DNA of 64,000 nucleotides, taken from contig NC_079897.1 of assembly GCF_024868665.1 (NCBI RefSeq), positions 183,570-247,569 of the forward strand, written 5' to 3'. The position numbers were made by a program, and so were the translations under genes. This DNA comes from Triplophysa rosa. Its lineage: Eukaryota; Chordata; Actinopteri; Cypriniformes; Nemacheilidae. The notes beneath the pieces were generated by a model that saw only the letters and a list, made by a program, of their open reading frames with translations, was not told where the DNA came from and did no database searches. Shown piece by piece: positions 22,401 to 32,104 of this stretch (position 1 is the stretch's first letter; each line of letters begins with the position of its first letter).

Positions 22401-23399
22401 GCTCTTCATACAGGAGTGTGATGACGGTGATGATCCAGAAATCATGACAAACACACACAACACTGAGAGTCCAAACAGAGACAGATCCGAGGAGAGCATC
22501 CAGACAGACAGACGCGTCGGCCCCGCTCCAGGAACCACAAAAGCCCCGCCCACTGAACTCACTCACCTGAAGACCGAGGAACACTTGCTGCTGGGCGAGA
22601 AAGAAGCTCTGGAGACAAACACACAAACGGTCTCTGAAAACACACCAGCAGGTACACACTCACAAACACACCACACACACACGCACGCACAGACATATGT
22701 GCTCATATACTGTATACTATATATATTGTATATATATTTAAATTCAACAGAGACAAGAAGACGTTCTCCATCAAAACCTCGCAGGAGTGTTCCCATCACT
22801 GAGGTCAGTGTGCACGCGCGCACACACACACACACTGAATAAAGCGCAGCTCTGAGATCAGTTCTTTGTGCAGGTTGAGGATGAGGAGGGTGATGAAGAT
22901 CAAGACAGCGCTATTAACCGGCCGTCTGTCAGTTTGCAGCCATCGAATGCGTTTGAGTTTGGTCAGGTTCTGAACGCCGCCTGCGCTCACGGTGATCTGC
23001 TGACCTGCGCTGAGCTCCTGCGCAACATCCCATCTGAGCGTCTGCCGCAGTACATCAGCACGCAGCTGAACGGACAAACCATCAGCTTCATCATAAAAAC
23101 ACTGAACAAACACCTGCGCTCACACCCGCACCTGCTGTATGAACACCTGAAACACCTGCAGACGACACACAGATTCTCTGTAAGACTTCACACGTGATTA
23201 GAACTGTCCAAATGTTCAGCGGAAAACATGAGGTGGAGTCTAACTGTGAGTCGTTCTCTGGTCATTTTAGATGGTGTGGATGCTGCTGGACTCGGAGGAC
23301 CGCACACAGCTGATGGAGATCTTTCAGAATCTCAGTGTTGTGCAGACTGAAGCGTTTTCTCAAGACGATGTCAAGAGTTTGGCCAACAAATACATCTGA
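19036..23399 (+). CDS. spag1: Sperm-associated antigen 1, short form, 580 aa, 12 exons
   Basis: SPAG1 is a cytoplasmic co-chaperone that scaffolds HSP70/HSP90 during axonemal dynein-arm assembly. Exons: 19036-19172, 20026-20185, 21137-21241, 21312-21382, 21455-21564, 21676-21781, 21929-22059, 22146-22240, 22312-22651, 22751-22803, 22874-23179 and 23271-23399. The N-terminal motif (VEHLDYDFIQSCSDLKHLE), the DRFDVEKECAKID segment, one TPR block (residues about 205-305, with KGNESFRSGDYEEAV and FNNRAQTHIRLQRW) and the C-terminal RPAP3_C-type domain (NAFEFGQVLNAACAHGDL) are all present. The second and third TPR blocks of the roughly 926-residue human protein are missing; a 130-residue low-complexity linker stands in their place. 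Exon 9 needs a TG acceptor or a 1-base correction to stay in frame. It may be the shorter of two teleost paralogues. Confidence 0.88.
19219..19975. mobile_element. 757-bp hairpin (near-perfect palindrome) element in spag1 intron 1
   Basis: The left terminus TACGGCATACATATTAGG is the exact reverse complement of the right terminus. The arms are roughly 300 bp and separated by a spacer of about 70 bp (about 19602-19672). The left arm holds an extra tandem 80-bp unit (19219-19298 repeated from 19299) that the right arm lacks. Internal words such as GGCATCAG, CGGCCTCAGACT and CTCTCGCGCAAC recur in units of about 51 bp. The 6-bp CTGTGT occurs on both sides (19213-19218 and 19976-19981), a candidate target duplication, although the flank is a CTGT microsatellite. 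There is no open reading frame and I do not recognise the family. Confidence 0.85.
20361..21075. mobile_element. candidate MITE with GTATTC / GAATAC ends in spag1 intron 2
   Basis: The left end GGGCACGTATTCATG and the right end AAGAATACGGCCC form imperfect inverted termini about 715 bp apart. AAGTTTTT/AAAACTTC-like and TCTTAGAATTTC/CTAAGAAGC-like subterminal words also pair weakly. No transposase is present. The termini resemble PIF/Harbinger-type MITEs of fish, but the target duplication is not clear. Confidence 0.5.
22306..22316 (+). other. non-canonical acceptor at spag1 exon 9
   Basis: Exon 8 ends in phase 0 at 22240 with CAG/GTAAAC. The conserved exon 9 frame (RNLCDLQKVL) requires the exon to start at 22312, preceded by TG. 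The nearest AG (22312-22313) would shift the frame and hit TGA within four codons. Either a rare GT-TG intron, a one-base assembly error, or a real frameshift is present. Confidence 0.5.
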
Positions 23400-23619
23400 T
23401 GTGTGTGTGTGTGTTTCTGCTGCTAAACCAGTCTATAAATGAAGTTAAAGAAGTTCTGGACAGTCCACACATGTCCTGTGTCACGTGTCTGTGATGTCAC
23501 TGACTGACATCATTACCATCAGAATACAAAATATAAACATGTGAACTTAAAGATACAGGTGATGTATACAAACTCACGTGATGATCTGCAGGCTGACCTG
23601 TGAAACATCACTGACAGAA

Positions 23620-23860
23620 ATCCTGTTAAGAGAGAGAGAGAAATATTTCAGCTGTTTATATGTCAAAGCCTTTTTTTAGTGTACATATGTTTTTTCAATT
23701 ATTTTAATTCCACCTTATTGTTTGTTATTGGTGTACGTTTATTGTTTTAAGTAAAATGCTTTGGCAATATTGTAGGTACACATAATCATTCCATTAAAGT
23801 ACTTTAAATTGAAAAACAGAGAGAGAGATGAATAGAGAAGCTTGCGCACACACCGTCTCC
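23620..23860. other. spag1-malsu1 spacer, AT-rich
   Basis: The spacer holds no gene. It contains short GA tracts at 23630 and 23818, and AT-rich sequence with several AATAAA-like words downstream of the spag1 stop that could end its transcript. Confidence 0.5.
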
Positions 23861-24240
23861 GTGGGGACGGACAGTCCATAGGCCTAATGATTTTTATCCT
23901 GTACAAACTGTAGTTTAACCCCTAAACCTAAAGATCATTGAAAACTTTTTGCATTTTTAGATTTTCAAAAACTATAGTTCTGTACAATTTATACGCTTTT
24001 TTGCCCGTGCCCTGTTGAAAAGAACAGCATAAACTGGGTTTGGTATGTTTGATGCTGGTTTAAGCAGGTCCTGTGCTGGTCCTTACCTGGTTTAAGCTGG
24101 CCAAACCAGCATCAAAACATACCTAACCCAGCATATGCTGTTTTTTTCAACAGGGGGACCTCAATTTTGGTCCCCACGGTGACACGAGTGCCCATGAGTT
24201 TGCGTGTATTCAGGTCCAGGTCCCCACCGGGACGTAAAAA
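23860..24240 (-). repeat. dispersed GTGGGGAC-ended repeat, copy 2, interrupted
   Basis: Related to 7136-7398 and 63105-63360. It is split by a MITE at 24010-24155 inserted between TTGCCCGTG and GGACCTCAATTTTGG. It is non-coding and lies just upstream of malsu1. Confidence 0.75.
24010..24155. mobile_element. 146-bp palindromic MITE nested in a repeat
   Basis: The left end CCCTGTTGAAAAGAACAGCA and the right end TGCTGTTTTTTTCAACAGGG are inverted repeats. The centre carries paired GATGCTGG/CCAGCATC and GGTTTAAGC words, so nearly the whole element folds on itself. Comparison with the uninterrupted repeat at 63260-63300 shows exactly where it inserted. Confidence 0.85.
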
Positions 24241-24409
24241 CAAGGTCCCGCCACACACAAACACACATCCAGACCAACAGGAGGCGCGCGCGTGCACGCG
24301 CGGCGCTAATGAATGACATCAATGTCACAGACACACGCAGACGTGTGGAGAATCTCGCGTGTGGATGATTTAACATGCTCTTTTTTATATGAATATACAA
24401 ACACAGAGA

Positions 24410-25506
24410 ATGATCGTGGCGCGTTGCTTTGCGTCTTATGCGCGTCACAGGATGACGTTCAGAGCGTCGCGTTTACAGCACACGATCAATGTTTTGACAC
24501 ACACACCTACAATAACACACAACTACACTACGACTACAGAAAACATCTCACTAGTTCGACAGGCATCTGCTGAGCATCTTCAAACGCGCAACAGACACAG
24601 TGAGTCAACAAAACACCAAACACTTCACACACACAACAACACAATCGGAGTTAACCACACACGCGTTGTGTTTTCATGTCTTACGGAGTCTTTCCATGTA
24701 CATAACGACTGTTATACTGTACAAACTGTATTTTCTATCCCATAAACCAATAAGCTATTTTCCTCATTGGCACCACACACACACCCATTACTGTGAAAAC
24801 ACTTTCTTTCTTGTTAGTGTAATGTAAGAAAATAAGGATATGGCTATCATTTGGGTTTATAAGAACATCGCTGAATGTCAGTCATGTGTGTGTTGTGTAG
24901 GGTCTGTGGAGAGGTTTGATGTCAGTATGGTGGTGTCAGTCCTCAGACAGGAGAACGCCACAGATGTGTGTGTGATCAGAGTTCCAGCAGAGCTCAAATA
25001 CACCGATCACGTGATCATCGTGACTGGATCGTCTCCACGACATCTCACCGCCATGGCAGAGTTTCTGATCAAAGTGGTAAAGACACACACGCGGACATCA
25101 TTCACACATCTGAACAGAAACCAAACTGACGTCTGTCAAATGATTGGCACAGTTTGAATGTATAGAAACCCCTTCTTTATATTTCAGTTTAAGTTTCTGC
25201 GGAGGCACGATGACGCTCACGTTCGGCTGGAGGGACGGGATTGTGATGACTGGAAGTGCATTGACTTTGGTTTGTAGCGGGCGGGAGGGTCCTGACAGGT
25301 CCTGAGGGTGCCGTGAGTGACGGTTGTGTTTGTGTTCCACAGGACCTCTGGTGATCCACCTCATGCTGCAGGAGTGCAGAGAAACATACGAGCTGGAGAA
25401 ACTCTGGACGCTGCGCTCGTACGATGAGCAGCTCGCTCGGATCCCGCAGGAGAAGCTCCCCGCAGACTTCATTTATGATATGAACACAATCCAGACCAGT
25501 GTGTGA
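24410..25506 (+). CDS. malsu1: Mitochondrial assembly of ribosomal large subunit 1 (RsfS family), 203 aa
   Basis: MALSU1 acts in the mitochondrial matrix and binds uL14 of the mitoribosomal large subunit, preventing premature subunit joining during assembly. Four exons (24410-24599, 24901-25076, 25188-25269, 25343-25506) give exactly 204 codons. The N-terminus ([20 protein letters not shown]) is basic with no acidic residue, as expected for a mitochondrial presequence. The RsfS/Iojap domain covers about residues 70-180 and includes [20 protein letters not shown], the [12 protein letters not shown] helix, the [14 protein letters not shown] strand and [20 protein letters not shown]. The length is slightly below human (234 aa), the difference being in the presequence and tail. 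The upstream 24280-24320 stretch is CpG-rich and is the likely promoter. Confidence 0.93.
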
Positions 25507-25975
25507 TCAAATAAAAGCTTTTGTGAGGAAGTTTGTGTTCGCTTTATTTTCTACTGAAGACTACACACCAGAAACTCGCTGATGTTAAACCTGTGATGTT
25601 TAAAATAAACACATCTCAGTGACGATTTAGATTTCCAACAGCAGACATTTCAGCCATTACGCGAGCCTTCTAAACTCAACACTTGAGAACAGAGACGGGC
25701 TTTTGTGAGCAGGTCCTGTCAGAGAAGATCACAGTGGAGTGAGTGAATGCAGTTTGATTTATTTCTCATGAGAAGTTCACAGATGAAACAGCGTTACAAA
25801 TCAATCTGATTCAAGAGAAACTAAACTACAAACTACAGAGAGTTGAAAGCTACCTTAAAAAACAAACAAATGAGCAGTGCTGATATCTGGACATGTATGA
25901 TTCTTCAGATGAGCTCCAGTCCCCCACAATCCTCAGAGTCTTTAAGACTGGATGAGCCTGTTCTTTCAACAACAG

Positions 25976-25977
<2 letters not shown>

Positions 25978-26013
<36 letters not shown>
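25978..26013. repeat. (GT)n microsatellite touching the khdc4 stop codon
   Basis: About 18 GT units end immediately before the TTA (TAA on the minus strand) at 26014. It is therefore the first stretch of the khdc4 3' UTR. Slippage here would not alter the protein unless it crossed the stop. Confidence 0.9.
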
Positions 26014-26017
<4 letters not shown>

Positions 26018-27943
26018 AGTGCCATCCAGAATGGCATAGACTGCTGTTGTTGTGGTTGCGGCTGCTGCTGCTGCTGTTGTGTTTTGGGGCGGGGGGGAGG
26101 AGATGAAGGGGAGCGAAACGTCCACCCCCCAGATGAGGAGCCTACACCCGTGTTACCTGCCCCGTCTACTTTGGAGGGTCCGTGATCTTCCTCTTCATCG
26201 GAGGAATCGCCGGAATACGCCACCAGACCGGTCCTGACGCGCTTCACCTGCGCCACTGAGAAACAAACGAGAAACAAGAGAGAAAGCCAACACACGCAAA
26301 CCGCAGCAGACGCAACAGAGAGAGAGACGAGAAGTTAATCAAAAACAACATCCAGAGTGCGTGACGAATGACGACCAGATGTCAAAGGACGGTCAGTGGG
26401 GGGCGATGTTCAAAACATCCCATCAGGAGGCAGGACAGGAGGAAACGTCGCCCCGCCCGCGGATCCGGCATCCCCCCGGAGGGACATGAAAGAGAGAAAA
26501 ATACACAGAGAAAGAGAGAGAACACAAAAACACAAGAGAGAGAGACGTTAGTGCGGCGGTCAAACGACAGGACAGACGCGCGGTCATTCTGATGATGTCA
26601 TCAAAGAGGGACGGCAGCAGCCTGATGACATCAGCCACTCAGGGAAGAAGCCTCGTCATTCAAACGCTAAATTACAGGCGGGCAGAGACCAGACGCTGCG
26701 TGTCATTTCTGCAGAAGCGCTGGCGTGAGTTTGGGGTGGAGCTAACGGCAGATGATTTGTTTAAACGAAAGGCTTGTTCTGCCGGTCACACAGAAATGAC
26801 ACGCAGCACGTTAATCATTTGAATCTAAACAACCCGTCGGGTATCGCTTCTGATCTGCATGCAAAACACAATCAGCATCATTCCTAATGAAGGAGCATCA
26901 CAGACGTCTCTGTCTGTCTGCGTGTGTGTGTGATGTGAGGCTGGTGTCTTACCCAGGTGGTTTGGTGCTGGTTTTCTCTCTTCTGGTTTCTGTGGTCTCA
27001 CCGGGGCCGGGACAAATGGAGGCGGCATCATCGGTCTGCTGAACACACACACACACACGGTTACACAATAGAGCGTGTCAGTCATTATGTGTGAAGCAGA
27101 GGTCTTCTCGGGTCCAAAGATCTTTACCCGACCCGACATGCATCAATTATTTTTTTTAAAAGAAAGACCCGACCCGAGTCCGACCCCACCCAGCGTAAAT
27201 TCTTTTTAACTCGACTGACCCCGATTGTAAAGGTCTTCGACGTATGCGTGGCGTGTCTGCATTCCCGCACTCACCAGCTTGACCATCTGAGGTAGGCTAC
27301 AGAAACAAATCCCAGTGGCTTTGTAACCAGTTCGGCTCGCTGCTCCGTTTATTTTCATTTTCTTTATGCATTAGCCTACATTTTGTGTTATTGTGATTTC
27401 AGAATTCATCTTTCAGCTGTAACCAGTGGATATGAAAAACTAAATGGGTCAATAAAAATGAAATTGATGGTTGCTCCTGGCATAAGGCACAACAGAAAAC
27501 TCAGGATAAAGACGCAGCTTGATCCAGCTTTCTTGATTGACAGGTCTGGCTCAATGTAAATTGGCCTACTACCTTCCAGCCATGAGTGACGCACTGTTTA
27601 TGTGTGGTGCAGGTCGGGTCTATTCTGCAAAAACATATTTATTTGAAATGACCCGAAGACACTATTATACCCGACCCGATCCGAACCCGCTCGGGTCTCA
27701 GGTCGGACCTCGGGTTTTCGGGTGTAAGTGGACCTGTGAAGACCTCTTGTGTGAAGTGAGTGACTGACCTGCTCCTCGGTTTGTCAGACCCAGAGGAAAC
27801 AGCAGACGGGGGTCCTGACGTCTCTGAGCTGCCCACAGACATGCCTGCACCTAAATTAGTCATATGAATGGGTCCATGCTATGAGCAGAAAAACACAACG
27901 GCATTAACACACACCATCCTTTACACACACACACACACCATCC

Positions 27944-28000
<57 letters not shown>

Positions 28001-28866
28001 AAGAAATCATGCCAACAAAACACATGTACACCAAGACTCAAATCTCTTTGTTACACAGTCATTGCTCTCACAGTCGTCTACAGTCTCTGTGAAGACATTT
28101 GAATATTTCATTACAAATCGTAACTCTCATGACCGGAGGTCACGTCACTATAGATGCCACCCACAAACATCTGCATTACCCACAGGTCAGTGCCACCGTT
28201 GCCATGGAAACGGGCGAGTGATTTAAAGCAGCACTTTCTGTGGAAACAGAGTAACATCAGGTAGCGGTGTATCATCAGATGTGTGCAGAGAACTCACCTG
28301 ATATCCCAGAAGGCCAGGGTCCGTTTCATCCGACACCTCCTCCGTGAAGCGGCGTTTCTGTGGAGGGTTTGGTGGAGTGGGAGGGGGTGTGGCTTTGGGC
28401 GGAGCCATAGCAGCAGGGGGAAATGTAGCAGACGGGAGAGTCTGATGCACATGTGCGAGACAGAGAGAAATGTGAAGATATCACACATTATGTGTGTGTG
28501 TGTGTGTGTGTGTGTGTTACCTGTGCTGGTATGCTGGAGGGGGCAGGTGGGATGGGGTACTGGGCACTCAGCGGTGGCAGCACTGGCACTGCAGGCAGCA
28601 CTGAATACTGAGGTGCCACGGGCTGAGGGGGCGGGACGGGCGTGGGGTAAGCGGGCTGGTACCCTATAGGTGGGTAATATTGGGGCTGTAGGGGCATTCC
28701 ATTAACAGGAGGAGGCTGAATGAAACCTGCTGACACACAAACACAGATATCCAGTCACACAGCAGACGGGTTGTGTTGAATGATTTGAAAGAATGAAATA
28801 TAAAAAACTGTTCTAAGAGAGTAAATGTGGCCCTGTGGTCTGAATTCAAAAATGTTTCTCCTGTTG

Positions 28867-28933
<67 letters not shown>

Positions 28934-29417
28934 ACCCTGTATGGGCGTCACAATGTTCATCTGATTCAGAAAGCGAGAATACTCTGCATGAACCTGTTAC
29001 ACAACAAAACAAACATTATAACACAGCTACAGACACAGAGAGAGAGACAGACAGATATTTAAACTTACAGTCTGCAGGAGATTTTCACACAGGATTTTGG
29101 CTGCTGCAAGGCCTTCTGCTTTCGGGTGGCTGATAGATGAAGTCATAAAGAGTCAAATCCTTGTGTGTGCGTGTGCGTGTGTGCGTGGACTCTATGCTCA
29201 CCTGATGTATATGTACATGGGCTCAAAGGCTTCTCGTCCGGACGCGGGTTCCAGGCAGCCTGAACCTTTTCCTCTCAGAAAGACTTTTGCTCCCGTTTCA
29301 GTCTGAATGTGCTGCAGGTATGAGCAGGCCGGACCCTCCACACGCTCCTTCACACAGAACCCTTGAACGGCCTGATCCAGACCCACAAACACCTTATCCT
29401 GCACATAATGCATCTGT

Positions 29418-29448
<31 letters not shown>

Positions 29449-31443
29449 TTATCAGCCGTGATGTGATGGAAAAGCCATAAGGAGGTGACACACGTCTGCT
29501 GATTCTGGTCTTCATGAGGCGGTCACGTGTTTTGTGTGTGTGCTGCAGGCTCTCACCCCTCCAGGATAATGTGTTTTGTGTGCAGCAGGTGGCGCTGCGG
29601 ATGGAGCTGCGGTGTGCTGGTAAACTGTGACTGTCGCTGGGGTGTACGAGGAGCCGGTGGCTGCTTTCACCACACCGTTTGTTATGATCTCCTTAATTCT
29701 GTTAACTGCCTCTAAACACACAGAGAGAGGGAGAGACGTTAAGCACTGACCTCACAACACAGACACAAACATACCCATGATGTCACTCACTGTCCACCAA
29801 CTCTCTGGTCTGTCCTTGAACATGCAGGTAGAGCGGACGGTCGCTATGGAAACAGAGAAATGATAGATTGATTTGACTTTTTCAAAAGCGTGTGAGCGGT
29901 GTGGAGTGTCTGCGTGGCGCTGCGTCCTCTCACCCGGGCAGAGTTTTGGCTTTCTCCTCTGTTGACATGAAGCGTCCTCTGGTGGAGACGGCCGCTCCGC
30001 TCACTCTGCTGATCTGTGGGGGTTCAGGAAAATCAACAACTGAAGCAAACGACATCACATGACATGATATCACACGTGTTTGTCATACGTGTCACGCAGT
30101 CAAACACACAAGGGCCTGACCTCATCTTGTGTTTGTCCACGCGTCAGCAGGTTTCGACAGGTGAGCGGAACGTCGTTGATTTCTACCTCAGCAACCACAA
30201 GTTCATCCTTCACTTTATTCCCACCAACACCAACAACCTACACACACACACACACACACATTCCAGCTTAATGTTATAAGAACTGTGGTCAGAAAGGAGG
30301 CGTGTGGTCCTACAGTTGATTTGATTTAGTCCCCGTTCACTCACTTTATCCACCGGTGTGATGCTGTTGATCTGAGACGGCTTCAGTTTGCCTTTGGCCA
30401 CCAGCATGGCATTGATCTTGGCAGCTACAGCGGCAGCGGCATCCAGAGCTCCTGTGGGGGCAGAACCTCCATCTCCGTCAGCGGAGGACACCGGGCCGGG
30501 CTGGTCCCATTTACTGCGCCGCCTGACACACACATCAACATCTGTCACTGAGCACCGCCATCATAACAAGCCCAACACACAGCGTCATTCACATGTCCGG
30601 TGTTCTGTCCAATTGTGCCACCTCTGTCAGATATTCCTACCGCAGGGCAAAACTTCATAATATCTAAAGTTTAACCACATCGACAAAATAAACAGGTAGG
30701 AAGATTTTACAATGCAAAATACCCTGTCGGATTCTCCTATCAAATTAAAATAAACACACAACAGTTTACAGCCTGAATACCCTGTCAGATTATCCTACAG
30801 TAACAAATAAACAGGTAGGATTCATTCAATCAGATTGTCCCACCAGTAATAAATAAACATGTAGAATGAGTTAACAACGAAAATACCCCATCAGATTGTC
30901 CTAGCAGTATAAAATTAACAGGTAGGATGATTTTACAGCGCAAAAAAATGATGTAATATTGATGTGCTTATGCCTGGTAGCACAATCTGACGGGTAGGTT
31001 GAAATTTCAGGACACTGGCACAAAATACACATCACAGAAGCTGACACACACACACACGTTTGCGCAGCTATCTTTATGAGGACATACATTGACGCAATGC
31101 AATCTCTAGCCCGTCACCCTAACCATCAGAACTACATGCCTGACCCTAAACCTGATTATAACCTAAACCCTAAAACCAAGTCTTCACCCTCAAACAGGAC
31201 ACCGGCACAAAATATACATCACAGAAGCTGACGCACGCACGCACAAAAAATATGGCAATATTACCGCGGTACGTCGGTACCTGTACACAACTAAATTTGC
31301 CTCTGGTATGTACTGCTAGTTCTGTTGTTGTTACGTAACATCCGCCATTATCGCGATTCATCAAAAACTTTAAACGACACGCTAACCGAGCGCAATAAAA
31401 TATGACGATAAACACACAAAACTTACCCGCCCGTGTGTGACAT
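26014..31443 (-). CDS. khdc4: KH domain-containing 4, pre-mRNA splicing factor (BLOM7), 569 aa, 14 exons
   Basis: KHDC4 binds RNA and the splicing factor SNIP1/NineTeen complex in the nucleus. Exons: 31427-31443, 30345-30522, 30121-30237, 29934-30013, 29791-29843, 29557-29711, 29202-29413, 29069-29129, 28936-28993, 28521-28726, 28298-28441, 27769-27878, 26954-27038 and 26014-26247. They sum to 570 codons without a break. The N-terminus RRSKWDQP, the alanine stretch [16 protein letters not shown], the KH-type region ([19 protein letters not shown], then [19 protein letters not shown] and [16 protein letters not shown]), a proline-rich middle (PPPPQPV type), QKRRFTEE, the acidic GDSSDEEED and the terminal MPFWMAL are all in family order. 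The last exon adds a glutamine/proline tract. The stop codon directly abuts a (GT)n microsatellite. Confidence 0.93.
26260..26950. other. khdc4 intron 13, CpG- and GA-rich, no exon recognised
   Basis: The intron between exons 13 and 14 contains GAGAGA tracts (26310-26330, 26495-26550) and the unusually C/G-rich segment 26395-26480. Reading frames here match nothing expected for the family, so I leave it as intron. Confidence 0.5.
27097..27747. mobile_element. 651-bp non-autonomous element, hAT-like, in khdc4 intron 12
   Basis: The termini AGAGGTCTTC and GAAGACCTCT are inverted. Sub-terminal CCCGACCCGA/TCGGGTC words pair as well. A 9-bp direct repeat TGTGTGAAG flanks it exactly (27088-27096 and 27748-27756). 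hAT elements make 8-bp duplications, so the true boundary may differ by one base. Its right end is 21 bp from the khdc4 exon 12 donor. Confidence 0.8.
27921..27996. repeat. (CA)n microsatellite, khdc4 intron
   Basis: Two CA tracts separated by CCATCCTTTA, the second of about 24 units. On the gene's strand they lie 5' of exon 12. Confidence 0.9.
28198..28211 (+). promoter_or_regulatory. X-box-like motif within khdc4
   Basis: GTTGCCATGGAAAC is one of the best RFX-type matches in the window, but it lies inside a khdc4 intron, so any function would be as an internal enhancer. Chance occurrence is a real alternative. Confidence 0.25.
28868..28930. repeat. (GT)n microsatellite, khdc4 intron 9
   Basis: About 31 uninterrupted GT units, placed six bases beyond the donor of the 28936-28993 exon on the minus strand. 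The tract begins right after the splice site. Confidence 0.9.
30630..31010. repeat. degenerate minisatellite in khdc4 intron 1
   Basis: Four to five copies of a diverged unit of about 80 bp contain ATACCCTGTCAGATT, CCTAC/CCTA and AAATAAACAGGTAGGATG. Copies begin near 30635, 30720, 30778, 30830 and 30890. It has no coding or structural RNA signature. Confidence 0.65.
31050..31165 (-). repeat. dispersed repeat, second copy (see 8270-8400)
   Basis: Shares GCGCAGCTATCTTTATGAGG, CATACATTGACGCAATGC and CAGAACTACATGCCTGACCC with the reverse complement of 8270-8400. It lies in the first intron of khdc4. Confidence 0.6.
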
Positions 31444-31524
31444 CTGGCGTGTCTGGATTTGAGCTTCTGATTCCGATCAAAGTAGAACCGAAGCGCACTG
31501 CTTCTCTCGAGCGGAAACACTGGT

Positions 31525-31565
31525 CACGTCACTTCCGCTCTTCTGGCGCACGCGCAGTGACAATT
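31525..31565 (-). promoter_or_regulatory. khdc4 promoter with ETS and NRF1-like sites
   Basis: About 90-115 bp upstream of the khdc4 ATG are ACTTCCGCTC (an ETS site on the minus strand) and GGCGCACGCGCAGTG, which matches the palindromic NRF1 consensus closely. This pair is typical of housekeeping vertebrate promoters, which suits a splicing factor. Confidence 0.5.
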
Positions 31566-31949
31566 CATCAACGATCGGTGAATTCTTTCTTATGAATATC
31601 GTCTTCAAACGTGATAATCTCCTCGAGAACATAAACATGATCACACGTGTTGTTTACTGTACTGATGAGAGTGTTTAATGGATCGGCATCAGGTACAGTA
31701 ACTAAACAAATCAAATACATCACAATAAATCCTTATGTTCGGCCATACAATGAAATATGAAAATATGAAATAACAGGCATGAATAAAAGAGTTATTCACC
31801 TTCACCATGGTAATCCGAGGTGATGTGATGTTTAAATACTGATGTCTTAACTTCAGAGTCAAACACTTGAGAAGATCAGCACGGGTCATTTAAGATGAGA
31901 ACATCTTCAGCATTAACACATAAATAATAAAGTCTTTAAAATTTTTCGC

Positions 31950-32100
31950 GGACATGTCCCGGCCAGGATTTCTGGCAATCTAGTCAGAAAGCTTCCAAAA
32001 CTACCTTAATGGAAAAATGGAGGTCAGACAGATGTTAAACTACTGGAGGGCGAGTAATTAATGGCAGAATTTTCATTTTTGGCCGGAGTTACCCTTTAAA
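31950..32100. repeat. MITE-like fragment
   Basis: CATGTCCCGGCCAGG at its left and GAGTAATTAATGGCAGAATTTTC followed by GTTACCCTTTAA at its right resemble the end of a common fish MITE. Only one end is recognisable. Confidence 0.35.
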
Positions 32101-32104
32101 AATA

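Noticed and set aside
26423..26638. A 71-residue minus-strand frame as an extra khdc4 exon
   Set aside because: It has no similarity to khdc4, and the fourteen assigned exons already give a complete 570-codon frame.
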